64,000 bases of DNA from Moritella sp. JT01 (GCF_001574435.1 NZ_LOCN01000001.1:233801-297800); one strand, 5' to 3'. Shown: positions 1 through 9,246, counted from the first letter of the stretch. The notes: generated by a model from the letters alone, not told the origin. Numbers and translations: made by a program.

Positions 1-760
1 TTAATACGGTACTAAATTGCAGACCAAGGTGCGGGATCATGTTTGGGATTGCATTACGCAGTACATGGCGCAGGATAATTTGGGTTTTACTTAAGCCCTT
101 ACTGGCTGCGGCTTTAATGTATTTTTGCTTCATGACATCACTGACGTGGTTACGCATTTGGCGAATAACTTCCGTGGTCGGCACCGTTGCTAATACAATT
201 GTCGGTAAAAGTAAGTGCTTAAGCGCATCGTAAAATGCATCTTGGCTATGCGGGTTATCGGAAATAAGTGTATCAATAAGCATAAAGCCAGTTACTGAGT
301 CAATCTCATAAAGTAAGTTCAGTCGACCTGTAACAGGTAGCCAATTCCAGTTAAGGGCAAAATACATCATGACTAACGATGCTAACCAAAATACCGGAAT
401 GGAAAAGATAAACAGAGAAATAGCCATGATGGTACTGTCGAGTGAGCTACCACGTTGCATCCCCGCCATTGTGCCAATGGGTACCCCAATTAAAATAGAT
501 AATATGAAGGCACTAAAACAAAGCTCTAATGTCGCGGGAAATACCGTTAATATTTCATCGAAAACGGGTTGACCCGTACCCGTGGTAACCCCCAGGTCAC
601 CTTGTGAAATTGCCATCAAATAATCAAAATAATTACTGAATACATTCCCATCTAAAGCTAAATCACCGGCCACACGGGTTCGGAGGTAGAAACCAATGAC
701 GGTTAATGCTGCGACCGTAATGACCAACAGGTTAATACGTCTTATTATATAAAAAAACAT
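1..760 (-). CDS. sapB: Peptide ABC transporter permease SapB (3' end cut off by window edge)
   Basis: Reading the minus strand from the ATG at 760 gives an open frame of about 253 codons that runs off the window start; the E. coli protein is about 321 residues, so roughly the last 70 are missing. It is an inner-membrane permease of the Dpp/Opp/Sap class. Visible matches to SapB include FPATLELC, the conserved IPVFWLA and PTTEVIRQMR segments, and the permease EAA-type loop (KYIKAAASKGLS), which contacts the ATPase. It starts 3 bases after the sapA stop, so it is the second gene of a sapAB... operon; sapCDF would lie outside the window. The family is linked to uptake or resistance involving antimicrobial peptides and, in E. 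coli, putrescine export; the substrate here is not shown by the sequence. Confidence 0.9.
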   Translation of the reverse strand, partial: MFFYIIRRINLLVITVAALTVIGFYLRTRVAGDLALDGNVFSNYFDYLMAISQGDLGVTTGTGQPVFDEILTVFPATLELCFSAFILSILIGVPIGTMAGMQRGSSLDSTIMAISLFIFSIPVFWLASLVMMYFALNWNWLPVTGRLNLLYEIDSVTGFMLIDTLISDNPHSQDAFYDALKHLLLPTIVLATVPTTEVIRQMRNHVSDVMKQKYIKAAASKGLSKTQIILRHVLRNAIPNMIPHLGLQFSTVL

Positions 761-763
761 GAG

Positions 764-2377
764 TTACTGCCGTACTGTATTAATGAAATTGATGCCACCG
801 AAAGCGGTTGTTTCAACGCCTTTTAGTCCACTTGTATAGGCATGTAAACGTAACGAATGTGCCAGTGGAATGAGTGGTAGTTCTTGTTGAATAATCTCTT
901 GAGCGCGATAATAGAGTGTTACGCGTTCAATGTATTCTGTTTCAGTGACCGCTTGATTAATTAAATCATCGAATTCTGAGTTACACCAACGGGTATAATT
1001 CGATCCCGTGTTAATAGCATTACAACTCAATTGAAAGCGGAAGAAATTATCTGGGTCATTATTATCAGCAACCCAACCTAGTAGGTAACTATCATATTCA
1101 CTCTGTTGTAATTTCTTTTCCATGAGCTGCCACTCATATTTAATAATTCTTACCTCAATACCGATTTGTGCTAGTTCAGATTGAATAAGTTCCGCCATTT
1201 TAACGGCATCTGGATTATAAACTTGTGATGATTTCAGCGCCATAATATCCATGCTAAAACCATTTGGATAGCCGGCTTCGGTCAATAGCTGACGTGCATA
1301 TGCAAGGTTATATTTATAGCTTTTAAGGTAAGGGTTATAGGCCCAAGACACTGGTGGCAAAATAGATTTAGCATTGACCCCGGTATTGTAATACACCGCT
1401 TGTAATAGGGTTTCTTGGTTGATTGTGTGCGCTAATGCACGGCGAATCTTGGGATTGTCAAATGGTGCTTTTTCGGTATTGAATGCCCAATAAGCGACGT
1501 TTAAGCCTGTTTCTACTGATATACTGACTCGGTCATGCTCACTGATCATTTCAACCTGGCTGGCCGCTGGATAAGCCATGATATCGCATTCTTGAGTCAG
1601 TAATTTCGCTAATCGAGATGATGCATTTGGGGTGATATCAAAGATCAATTGTTTTATTTTGGCATTGTCCCCCCAATAATCATCATGTCTTTGATAGCGA
1701 ATAAAATTATCAGTGCGGTATTCTTTAAATTTAAATGGGCCTGTACCAATAGGTAGATTGTCTATATCGGCCTTTTTGTTTAACGCAATCAAAGTATCGG
1801 CATATTCAGCGGATAAAATCACACTAAAATCACTGGCTAAATTAGCAATAAACGAAGAGTCAGGTCGCACGAGTTTAAATTCAATCGTGTAATCATCAAT
1901 CTTTACGAGGGCTTGGACTTGTTGGTCTAATTCAATACCTTCAAAGAAAGGGTAGCCCGTCGGAGAAACGTCATGATAAGGATTCGTTTTATCTAAAATA
2001 CGCGAGAAACTAAAGATGACATCATCAGCATCAAATGGTCGTGTTGGTGTAAAGTAATCGGTTTGATGAAAACGGACATTTTTCCGCAAGAAAAAACGAT
2101 AAGAGAGGCGGTCTTCAGATATTTCCCAATCAATGGCCAATCCCGCTTTAAATTGCTGCGTATTTGGATCAATAAATAGCAAGCGGTTGTAAAGCTGGCT
2201 AGTCGTCGCATCAAGCGTTACATTTGATGTAGCCGTTTGAGGGTTAAATGAGGACGGACTTCCCTCGGTGCAATAAGAGAGACCGTCCTGTTTAATTTTG
2301 GTTTGCTTATCACATGCCGTTAAGGAGAACATAACGGTCAATGGCAGTATATATTTAATCAAATTTGGAATATGCAT
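764..2377 (-). CDS. sapA: Periplasmic peptide-binding lipoprotein SapA
   Basis: 537-residue family 5 extracellular solute-binding protein, the substrate-capturing part of the Sap ABC transporter. The N-terminus is a lipoprotein signal with lipobox LTAC (Cys22), so it should be lipid-anchored on the periplasmic side. The body has the usual SBP_bac_5 pattern: an early YNRLL/FIDPNTQQ segment, a central GTGPFKFKEY motif, and a C-terminal half with the EAGYPNGF and LGWVADNNDPDNF motifs typical of Sap/Dpp binding proteins. It is the first gene of the operon and is followed after 3 bases by sapB. It diverges from tyrR; the 290-base gap between them must carry both promoters. Assignment to SapA rather than DppA or OppA rests mainly on the strong SapB match downstream. 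Confidence 0.88.
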   Translation of the reverse strand: MHIPNLIKYILPLTVMFSLTACDKQTKIKQDGLSYCTEGSPSSFNPQTATSNVTLDATTSQLYNRLLFIDPNTQQFKAGLAIDWEISEDRLSYRFFLRKNVRFHQTDYFTPTRPFDADDVIFSFSRILDKTNPYHDVSPTGYPFFEGIELDQQVQALVKIDDYTIEFKLVRPDSSFIANLASDFSVILSAEYADTLIALNKKADIDNLPIGTGPFKFKEYRTDNFIRYQRHDDYWGDNAKIKQLIFDITPNASSRLAKLLTQECDIMAYPAASQVEMISEHDRVSISVETGLNVAYWAFNTEKAPFDNPKIRRALAHTINQETLLQAVYYNTGVNAKSILPPVSWAYNPYLKSYKYNLAYARQLLTEAGYPNGFSMDIMALKSSQVYNPDAVKMAELIQSELAQIGIEVRIIKYEWQLMEKKLQQSEYDSYLLGWVADNNDPDNFFRFQLSCNAINTGSNYTRWCNSEFDDLINQAVTETEYIERVTLYYRAQEIIQQELPLIPLAHSLRLHAYTSGLKGVETTAFGGINFINTVRQ

Positions 2378-2448
2378 ATTGTTTTATCACGATTACTTAC
2401 CTCGCTAATTTATCACTAAGGTAATGTTCAACCAAGTTAATCTGTGTC

Positions 2449-2491
2449 TTTTACATCATAATAGTTAAGTTTATTGCAATATGATGTAAAA
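2449..2491. promoter_or_regulatory. Inverted repeat in the sapA/tyrR divergent promoter region
   Basis: TTTTACATCATA (2449-2460) is repeated exactly in inverted form as TATGATGTAAAA (2480-2491), with a 19-base spacer and about three helical turns between arm centres. Each arm contains the TGTAAA half-site of the TyrR box, but the arms are in the opposite order to the classical TGTAAA-N6-TTTACA operator. Its position between sapA and tyrR makes it a candidate operator for autoregulation of tyrR, for sap, or both. This is inference from sequence only. Confidence 0.45.
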
Positions 2492-2670
2492 ATTTTAATT
2501 ATATCAGCTAGTTTTTGCCGTGAACGAGTAATATTTAGCAGTATTATTAAGCGATCTATTCAAATCAGGTATTCGGACTATATTAATCTTAGTGGCTCTA
2601 TTTTTATTGACGATAGGCCTCTTGTTTACATGCTATTATATGCGCATAGAACTTTATGGTGGTTACAGTA

Positions 2671-4233
2671 ATGCGTTTGGAATTAGTTTGTGAAGATAGA
2701 GTCGGTATTAGTCGTGAGATCCTTGATTGTTTTTTAGCTCGAGATATTAATTTATCCGCAATTGAGATCCAGCAACCCGACCGGATATTTATTAAATCAC
2801 CTAATTTAGAATTTTCTGATTTACAGGCATTAATGACGAGTCTGCGTCGTATCAGTGGTGTATGCGATGTGAAAACAGTCGGTTATTTACCTTCTGAACT
2901 CGAGCATCAAGAAATTCAGACTTTGATGACTAACTTACCTGATATCGTATTTTCAGTTGATGTTAAAGGCTCCGTTTCTTTGGTTAACACACCCGCATTG
3001 ACTGCGCTTGGGCTATCTGAGTCGCAGGTGAAAGGTCATTGTATTAGCCATTTTGTGAAGGGTTTCTCTATCTTAAAATGGTTGGAATCAGATGAAGTTT
3101 GTGCGCAAACGCAAAAGCTAACGTTATTGGATGAAGACTTCCTTGGCGATATATTACCCTTGAATATTAGCAGTGATATTAATCAAGTAGCACGTTCAAA
3201 AGCAATGGTAACACCAGACGAGCTCGTTGGTGCGGTGATTATTCTTAAATCGGTAGATCGCATTGGCAAGCAGTTTAATTTCTTACGTACTTTCCAGTTT
3301 GCTGCATTTGATGAAATTCTCGCCAAAAGCGATAAAATGCATACGCTAATTAATACGGCGAAAAAGTTAGCCATGCTTGATGCGCCGTTAATGATTTTAG
3401 GTGAGACAGGGGCGGGTAAAGAACTTATTGCTAAAGCCTGTCACCAAGCAAGTGGGCGCTCACAAAATCAATTTTTAGCATTAAACTGTGCAGCGGTGCC
3501 TGATGCGGTTGCAGAGTCTGAATTGTTTGGTGTGGTCACTCATGATGGTGAAACCAAACGTGGTATTTTTGAACTTGCGAATGAAGGTTCGGTATTGCTT
3601 GATGAAATTGGTGATATGTCACCTTACTTGCAAACTAAGTTTTTACGCTTGTTAGAAACAGGTTGTTTCCGACGGGTTGGTGACGAGCAAGAGGTATGTG
3701 TTGATGTGCGTATTTTTTGCACCACACAAAACGATCTGGCTAAATTAATCAGTGAAGGTAAATTCCGCCAAGATTTATATTATCGTTTAAATGTATTATC
3801 GATGACGGTGCCTGCACTGCGTGAACGTAAAGAAGATATTATCCCGCTATGTCACTCTTTCTGTTCCGTGTTCAGTCATGAACTACAGCGTACTAAACCG
3901 CTGTTAAGCCGCAATGTATTAGATCTATTACAATCTTACCCTTGGCCGGGTAATGTGCGTGAATTACGTAACGTGTTATATCACGCATTGACCTTGTTAG
4001 AGGGGGATACGCTAAACCCATGTGATTTAAATTTACCGAAAGCGAAAAATGAAAGTTATGATGAAGACTTGTTTGATGGCTCATTAGATGAAGCGTGTAA
4101 ACGTTTTGAAAAGCTGTTACTGCAGCGCCTATATCCGTCTTACCCAAGCACACGTCAATTGGCAAAGCGCTTGGGCGTATCTCATACTGCCATTGCCAAT
4201 AAACTACGAGATTATAAAATTACTAAAAAATAG
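2671..4233 (+). CDS. tyrR: Aromatic amino acid regulator TyrR
   Basis: 520-residue DNA-binding regulator of aromatic amino acid synthesis and transport. Domain order: N-terminal ACT domain (MRLELVCEDRVGISREIL), PAS-like domain around residues 80-190, AAA+ sigma54-type ATPase domain (Walker A GETGAGKE near residue 245, Walker B-like SVLLDEIGDMS), and a C-terminal helix-turn-helix (PSTRQLAKRLGVSHTAIANKLR). The GAFTGA loop needed to contact sigma54 is absent, as in E. coli TyrR, so it should act on sigma70 promoters. An upstream in-frame ATG at 2656 exists, but the start at 2671 matches the E. coli N-terminus and has GGTGG about 9 bases before it. It is divergent from sapA. Confidence 0.95.
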   Translation: MRLELVCEDRVGISREILDCFLARDINLSAIEIQQPDRIFIKSPNLEFSDLQALMTSLRRISGVCDVKTVGYLPSELEHQEIQTLMTNLPDIVFSVDVKGSVSLVNTPALTALGLSESQVKGHCISHFVKGFSILKWLESDEVCAQTQKLTLLDEDFLGDILPLNISSDINQVARSKAMVTPDELVGAVIILKSVDRIGKQFNFLRTFQFAAFDEILAKSDKMHTLINTAKKLAMLDAPLMILGETGAGKELIAKACHQASGRSQNQFLALNCAAVPDAVAESELFGVVTHDGETKRGIFELANEGSVLLDEIGDMSPYLQTKFLRLLETGCFRRVGDEQEVCVDVRIFCTTQNDLAKLISEGKFRQDLYYRLNVLSMTVPALRERKEDIIPLCHSFCSVFSHELQRTKPLLSRNVLDLLQSYPWPGNVRELRNVLYHALTLLEGDTLNPCDLNLPKAKNESYDEDLFDGSLDEACKRFEKLLLQRLYPSYPSTRQLAKRLGVSHTAIANKLRDYKITKK

Positions 4234-4338
4234 TATTACGCCGCAAATGTCGTTATAAGCTAAAATTATTAAGGCTTATAGGCCAAAACAGTGACGGCTT
4301 GCATCCCTCGTATGCGAGCTACTGTGAAGGGAGTCCAT

Positions 4339-5049
4339 ATGATGGATACATTTGCTAAATTTTTTTACTCGATTGCTTTGAGTATAGGGACTTTCTCTAT
4401 GACCGTATCTGCAGCCCAAGCTGAAGTCTATCCTTTTCAAGCTAAGTATGCGGTGTATTACAAAGACGTAAAATTTGGTAGTGGTGAGCGTACATTACGT
4501 CGTTTAAGTGGTGATAGCTATAAGCTCACGACACAAGCGAGTGTATTATTTGGTACCGGCGGCTATAAAAATAATTCATGGTTTAGCTTTAAAGACAACA
4601 TCTTAACCACTGACCGTTACGAGCATGAAACATCGGTAATGGGCTTTGGAAACATATCATCAGCTTCCTTTGAAGATAATGGTGACATTTTAATGGATTT
4701 TGAAGATGGCCATGTAGAAATTAAATCAAAGCCGGGTGTGATGGATGTTGGTGCCATGACTATTGTTGTTCAAAATGATCTTAAGTTAGGTAAAACAGCA
4801 TTCAGCTACGAATGGGTATTTGAAAAAAAACTAGAAACCATTCAATTTGAAGTTGTACAGAAAGAAACGATCAACACTATATTTGGCGACATGACAGCGG
4901 TTAAAGTCAAAGAAGTTAAAAAGAAGAAAAACCGCGCGACTTATTATTGGTTTATTCCCAAACTAGATTACCAGCTTGGGCAAGTTGAAGTATATAAACA
5001 TGGCGTACGCAAATCGTACTTAAAACTCACAGATCTTACTTTTCAGTAA
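4339..5049 (+). CDS. DUF3108 domain exported protein
   Basis: About 236 residues from the ATG at 4339, chosen because AAGGGAG lies 5-11 bases upstream; an in-frame ATG at 4291 has no such site. There is an N-terminal signal peptide (hydrophobic IALSIGTFSMTVSAAQA, cleavage after AQA) followed by YPFQAKYAVYYKDVKFGSGERTL, which resembles the DUF3108 family of periplasmic or envelope proteins of unknown function. The C-terminal YWFIPKLDYQLGQVEVYKHG segment is also typical of that family. It sits between tyrR and cobQ on the same strand, 22 bases before cobQ, so the two may be co-transcribed, though no functional link is apparent. Confidence 0.75.
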   Translation: MMDTFAKFFYSIALSIGTFSMTVSAAQAEVYPFQAKYAVYYKDVKFGSGERTLRRLSGDSYKLTTQASVLFGTGGYKNNSWFSFKDNILTTDRYEHETSVMGFGNISSASFEDNGDILMDFEDGHVEIKSKPGVMDVGAMTIVVQNDLKLGKTAFSYEWVFEKKLETIQFEVVQKETINTIFGDMTAVKVKEVKKKKNRATYYWFIPKLDYQLGQVEVYKHGVRKSYLKLTDLTFQ

Positions 5050-5071
5050 CCTACCATAATTAGAAGATAAA

Positions 5072-6475
5072 ATGACAAAGCCAATCATGATCATGGGGTG
5101 CACGAGCGACGCCGGTAAAAGTTTCGTTGTCGCGGGCTTATGCCGTATGTTTGCCAATCGTGGTATTAATGTCGCGCCATTTAAAGCGCAAAATATGAGT
5201 AATAACGCCGCTGTCACAGCACAAGGAGAAGAGATCGGCCGCGCGCAGTATCTACAAGCCATTGCTGCCAAAGTCCTTCCCGATGTACGCATGAACCCTG
5301 TATTACTAAAACCCAGTGCGGACACCCAAAGCCAGCTTATTTTAAACGGTAAACCAGCGCCAGAATTAAGTAACATTCCGTGGATGGAACGTAAGTCTCA
5401 CCTTTTTGAACATGTTGAAAAAGCACTTAACGATTTACAACAAGACTACCAGCAAATCATTATTGAAGGCGCGGGCAGTCCGGCCGAAATTAACTTACGT
5501 GCCAGTGATATTGTGAACATGAGTGTTGCGCTGGCTTGTAATGCCGATGTTTATTTAGTTGCTGATATTGATAAAGGCGGTGCATTTGCGCATCTACTCG
5601 GTACTTTTATGTGCCTTGCAGAAGAAGAGCAAAAACTGATTAAAGGTTTTGTATTAAATAAATTTCGTGGTGATCCGTTATTATTGGGTAATGCCATGAC
5701 TTGGTTGGAAGAGAAAACCGGTGTACCGACGGTTGCTAATATTCACTATTTTCCGCATCGTTTACCTGAAGAAGATACCTTACATCACCGTGCAACTTAT
5801 CAAAGTGGACATATCAATATCGCGTTGATTACTTACCCCTATGCGGCGAACATGGACGAGTTTGATAACTTGATCCACCAAGATAATGTCAGCGTAGTCC
5901 CACTACGAGACGGTCAATCATTGGCTGACTTTGATGCCGTTATCTTACCCGGTAGTAAAAATACAGCGGCGAGCTTATTACATTTACGCGAATCCGGCTT
6001 AGCCAATGAGATTTACAAAGCGGCGCAGCGTGGGCAGCCTATTATCGGTATTTGTGGGGGCATGCAATTACTTGGTGAACAGATCTTGGATCCGCACCAC
6101 ATTGAAGGCGGTGATGAACAAGGTTTAGGACTGCTCCCTATTATCACATCACACGCCCAGACTAAAACCACCCGGCAGCGTGATATTGACTGGCAAGGTT
6201 TTAAATTATCGGGTTATGAAATTCACCACGGTAAAACAACGATTAGCGATGCGAGTCAAACGACGCGTTGTAAAAGCTTTATCGAAACCGATTTAGGCTG
6301 GCAGAAAGGGAATGTTTATGGCTGCTATTTACATGGATTGTTTGATAATAAAGGTTTTATCAATCAGTTTTTAGCGAATTTAGGCTGGGTAGGTGAAGCG
6401 GACGATCATGCCGTAAGCTTAGATGCGGAACTAAACCGTGTTGGTGATATGTTTGAAAAATTGAACTGGTTATAA
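5072..6475 (+). CDS. cobQ: Cobyric acid synthase (adenosylcobyric acid synthase)
   Basis: 467 residues, close to the usual length. It uses ATP and glutamine to amidate the b, d, e and g side chains of adenosylcobyrinic acid a,c-diamide in cobalamin synthesis. The N-terminal dethiobiotin-synthetase-like ATPase domain has the P-loop variant GCTSDAGKS at residues 9-17 and APFKAQNMSNNA. The C-terminal class I glutamine amidotransferase domain has the nucleophile Cys328 in GICGGMQLLG and His421 in YLHGLF. No other cobalamin gene occurs in this window, so the rest of the pathway is either elsewhere or absent; a salvage role is possible. A hairpin just downstream separates it from convergent pdxH. 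Confidence 0.93.
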   Translation: MTKPIMIMGCTSDAGKSFVVAGLCRMFANRGINVAPFKAQNMSNNAAVTAQGEEIGRAQYLQAIAAKVLPDVRMNPVLLKPSADTQSQLILNGKPAPELSNIPWMERKSHLFEHVEKALNDLQQDYQQIIIEGAGSPAEINLRASDIVNMSVALACNADVYLVADIDKGGAFAHLLGTFMCLAEEEQKLIKGFVLNKFRGDPLLLGNAMTWLEEKTGVPTVANIHYFPHRLPEEDTLHHRATYQSGHINIALITYPYAANMDEFDNLIHQDNVSVVPLRDGQSLADFDAVILPGSKNTAASLLHLRESGLANEIYKAAQRGQPIIGICGGMQLLGEQILDPHHIEGGDEQGLGLLPIITSHAQTKTTRQRDIDWQGFKLSGYEIHHGKTTISDASQTTRCKSFIETDLGWQKGNVYGCYLHGLFDNKGFINQFLANLGWVGEADDHAVSLDAELNRVGDMFEKLNWL

Positions 6476-6480
6476 AGTGT

Positions 6481-6515
6481 AGATAAAAATAAAGCAGGTA
6501 AACGGAGTTACCTGC
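6481..6515 (-). terminator. Terminator after pdxH (minus strand)
   Basis: Arms GCAGGTAA (6494-6501) and TTACCTGC (6508-6515) form an 8-bp hairpin. On the minus strand the stem is followed by a T-rich run (TTTATTTTTATC), so it reads as an intrinsic terminator for the grxA-pdxH unit. It could also slow read-through from cobQ. Confidence 0.7.
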
Positions 6516-6579
6516 TCAAATATAGCTGTGCTAGTAATAAGAGTTTATCAATAATTAATCTTATTAAGGGCGGACCTTA

Positions 6580-7233
6580 TTAAGGCGCTAGGCGATCAAC
6601 ACGCCAGTCATTTCCATTTTTCACATAACTAAAACGATCATGCAAGCGATCGGCTTTACCTTGCCAAAACTCTATACTTGTCGGTTTTACCACGTAGCCA
6701 CCCCAAAACTCAGGTAGTGGCACTTCTTTATCTGCAAATTTATCGGTGAACTGTTTAACTTGTTGTTCAAGGATTTTGCGTGAAGTGATTACTGCACTTT
6801 GCTCTGATGCCCATGCGCCGATTCGGCTACCACGTCCACGAGACTGGAAGTAGGTATTAGAATCTTCAGCTGAGATCTTTTCGACCACACCTTGAATTCG
6901 CACTTGACGCTGTAAAATATTCCAATGGAATGTTAACGCGATATGTGGGTTTTGAGCGAGTTCCTTGCCTTTTCGACTGTCGTAATTGGTAAAGAAAACA
7001 AAGCCTTCTTTGCTCAATTCTTTGAGTAGTACAACACGACAAGAAGGGTAACCATTCGCATCAACAGTAGACACTGTCATGGATTCAGGTAAGACAATGC
7101 CGCAGTCTTGCGCCGCTTTGAACCAGTTCTGGAACTGATCAAATGGATCAACACTCGGATCAAGGTCGGGCAAGTCGACTAATACGCCTTGCCCTAAGGT
7201 AAATGCACAACGAATCTTATTTAATAAAGACAT
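6580..7233 (-). CDS. pdxH: Pyridoxine/pyridoxamine 5'-phosphate oxidase
   Basis: 217 residues, the usual length. This FMN enzyme oxidises PNP or PMP to pyridoxal 5'-phosphate, the last step of vitamin B6 synthesis and salvage, in the cytoplasm. Family motifs include SRVVLLKE-like SCRVVLLKELSKEGFVFFTNYDS, the FMN-contacting QRQVRIQG segment, SRGRGSRIGAWASEQS, and the C-terminal EFWQGKADRLHDRF signature followed by W-x-V-DRLAP. It follows grxA after 9 bases on the same strand, so a grxA-pdxH operon is likely. The downstream hairpin at 6481-6515 would end it. Confidence 0.96.
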   Translation of the reverse strand: MSLLNKIRCAFTLGQGVLVDLPDLDPSVDPFDQFQNWFKAAQDCGIVLPESMTVSTVDANGYPSCRVVLLKELSKEGFVFFTNYDSRKGKELAQNPHIALTFHWNILQRQVRIQGVVEKISAEDSNTYFQSRGRGSRIGAWASEQSAVITSRKILEQQVKQFTDKFADKEVPLPEFWGGYVVKPTSIEFWQGKADRLHDRFSYVKNGNDWRVDRLAP

Positions 7234-7242
7234 TGTTAAGCC

Positions 7243-7506
7243 TTATGCATATAGACCCAAGTTTTCTTTAGCGTACTGTTCAAACTCAGTACAACCACCA
7301 AGGTGTTTTTCATCAATGAAGATTTGTGGAACCGTATTTACTGGTACACCGGCTGATTTTTCTAGGTCAGCTTTACTGATGCCTTCAGCAAGCATATCGA
7401 TGTAGTTGAAATCAAAATCTTCATGCTCAGCTTTTAATGTTTCTGCAATTTGTTTTGCACGTACGCAGAAAGGGCAACCAGGGCGACCAAAAATAACTGT
7501 AAACAT
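7243..7506 (-). CDS. grxA: Glutaredoxin 1
   Basis: 87-residue dithiol glutaredoxin with the active site CPFC (Cys11, Cys14), the cis-proline motif TVPQ (residues 58-61) and a GGCTEF glutathione-binding segment in which an extra Cys72 replaces the more usual Tyr or Ser. It reduces disulfides and glutathionylated proteins using glutathione and supports ribonucleotide reductase. The sequence is close to E. coli GrxA over its whole length (xTVIFGRPGCPFCVRAK start). It is the first gene of a probable operon with pdxH. OxyR controls grxA in E. coli; no convincing OxyR site was seen here. Confidence 0.95.
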   Translation of the reverse strand: MFTVIFGRPGCPFCVRAKQIAETLKAEHEDFDFNYIDMLAEGISKADLEKSAGVPVNTVPQIFIDEKHLGGCTEFEQYAKENLGLYA

Positions 7507-7821
7507 AATATAAGATACTCCACGTAAAAAAAATTGGTTAGCATGCTATGTGTACTCTATGATCAAGTACCAGTTGCTAGTGAGTGAGTTCACTCTAATG
7601 TGTACATAGTATGTTTTTCTGAAATAAAATGAAATTGTTTATTGAATAATAATTGATAGGTAATAACTATTGATGATGAATTTAACATGATACGTATAAC
7701 TTCTGTTAATAAATGTAAATTTTTAGCACCGAGTTCTAATAATTGCAGAGATACATAGCAATCACAGTGGGAATCAGTGATAATTATCGATTAACTTTTA
7801 TAAATCAGCTTGAAACGACAT
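7507..7821. promoter_or_regulatory. Divergent promoter region between grxA and pssA
   Basis: A 315-base AT-rich gap without a convincing gene. It holds a short perfect dyad GAGTGA-GT-TCACTC (7583-7596) flanked by a looser outer dyad (ATGCTATGTGTAC at 7543-7555 against GTGTACATAGTAT at 7600-7612); ATGTGTAC is directly repeated 50 bases apart. These may be operators for grxA, but no known consensus fits well. Confidence 0.35.
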
Positions 7822-9171
7822 ATGAAATCATTAGAGTTTTATCAGTCTACGATTACCAACTTAAAGCAACTGCCAATGTCGGCAGGGCATATTGATGTTT
7901 TATTTTCAGCGCGTGATTTTAAAGCAAAAATATTAGACTTAATTGCTTCATCTTCGAAACGCATTTATATTTCGGCTCTTTATATCCAAGACGATGAAGC
8001 AGGCAGAGAAATTCTTGATGCGCTTTATCAAGCTCGTGTAAATAATCCTAGATTAGTGATTAAAGTGTTTGTTGATTTTCATCGAGCACAACGCGGTCTT
8101 ATTGGCCAAAAAGATCATGGTGGTAATGCCGACCTCTATAAAGATATGCGTAAAAGACTCGGTGACAAAGTAACGATCTTAGGCGTGCCAGTGAAAGGTA
8201 AAGAAGTATTAGGTGTATTGCATCTAAAAGGCTTTATCTTTGATGAAACCGTGCTTTACAGTGGTGCGAGTATTAATGATATCTACTTACATCAAGCGGA
8301 TAAATACCGCTGCGATCGCTATCATGTGCTTTATAATCCTGCGCTAGCTGACTCGATGGTCTCTTATTTAGAAGACTATTTTGTAAGTCAAAATGCGGTG
8401 ACACGACTTGATGATGATATTATTCCGTCAAGCAAAACCTTGAAACAAGATATTCGTCAGTTCAAACAAACGTTACGCAGTGCGCAGTATCATTACATTA
8501 ATACTACGCCAGAAAGTACTGAAGTGGGTATCACTCCTATTTCTGGTTTTGGTCGTCACGGTAATAAACTAAACCAAACGATCACCAATTTATTACGTGC
8601 GGTAGAAAGCGAAATCACTATTTTTACACCGTATTTTAACTTGCCATTATCCATATCAAAAGACATTAAACGTCTGCTAAAACGTAATGTGAAAGTAACC
8701 TTGGTTATTGGTGACAAAACGGCTAACGATTTCTATATTCCACCGTCAGAACCGTTTAAAGTTATTTCTGCATTGCCTTATATTTACGAAAGTTACCTGT
8801 ATAAGTTTGTGAAAAGTTGTCAGTCATTTATCGATCAGGGTCTGCTTAATGTTAGATTATGGAAAGATGAAGGTAACAGTTTCCACCTTAAAGGTCTGTG
8901 CTGTGATTATAAGTACCACTTATTAACAGGTAATAACTTGAATCCACGTGCGTGGGGCTTAGATTTAGAGAATGGTATTTTAATTCATGATCCTAAACAG
9001 TTATTAAAAGATACTCTACAAGCTGAGCAAGAACATGTGTTGAAAAATACGCGTCGTATTAAGCACCTTTCTGATTTAGACAGTTTGGCGGACTACCCTG
9101 CACCAGTACAAAAATTTATGCGTCGTATTAAAACAACACGCTTGGATATGTTACTCAAACGTATTCTATAA
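7822..9171 (+). CDS. pssA: CDP-diacylglycerol--serine O-phosphatidyltransferase
   Basis: About 449 residues, comparable with E. coli PssA (451). It makes phosphatidylserine from CDP-diacylglycerol and serine, the committed step to phosphatidylethanolamine. It belongs to the phospholipase D superfamily with two HKD-type motifs: LHLKGFIFDE (His and Lys near residues 134 and 136) and FHLKGLCCDYKYHLLTGNNLNPRAW (near 355 and 357). The segment DFHRAQRGLIG also matches the E. coli protein. The start is uncertain: an in-frame TTG at 7810 would add four residues, and neither start has a clear ribosome-binding site; the ATG was preferred. It is monocistronic with a strong terminator downstream. Confidence 0.94.
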   Translation: MKSLEFYQSTITNLKQLPMSAGHIDVLFSARDFKAKILDLIASSSKRIYISALYIQDDEAGREILDALYQARVNNPRLVIKVFVDFHRAQRGLIGQKDHGGNADLYKDMRKRLGDKVTILGVPVKGKEVLGVLHLKGFIFDETVLYSGASINDIYLHQADKYRCDRYHVLYNPALADSMVSYLEDYFVSQNAVTRLDDDIIPSSKTLKQDIRQFKQTLRSAQYHYINTTPESTEVGITPISGFGRHGNKLNQTITNLLRAVESEITIFTPYFNLPLSISKDIKRLLKRNVKVTLVIGDKTANDFYIPPSEPFKVISALPYIYESYLYKFVKSCQSFIDQGLLNVRLWKDEGNSFHLKGLCCDYKYHLLTGNNLNPRAWGLDLENGILIHDPKQLLKDTLQAEQEHVLKNTRRIKHLSDLDSLADYPAPVQKFMRRIKTTRLDMLLKRIL

Positions 9172-9207
9172 TTTAGCCGTTCTAAAAAGCTAAATTAATA
9201 GGATAGC

Positions 9208-9246
9208 AAAAGCTTGTTACTGTCTCGGTAACAAGCTTTTTTATTT
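9208..9246 (+). terminator. Intrinsic terminator after pssA
   Basis: AAAAGCTTGTTAC (9208-9220) pairs with GTAACAAGCTTTT (9228-9240) around a 7-base loop and is followed by a T-rich run. A strong 13-bp stem located 37 bases past the pssA stop. Confidence 0.9.

Noticed and set aside
39..572. Two short plus-strand open frames at the window start
   Set aside because: They lie inside the minus-strand sapB frame, which matches a known permease along its whole length.
7543..7612. Possible OxyR site before grxA
   Set aside because: Some CTAT and ATAG units are present, but their spacing and orientation do not fit the four-unit OxyR pattern.
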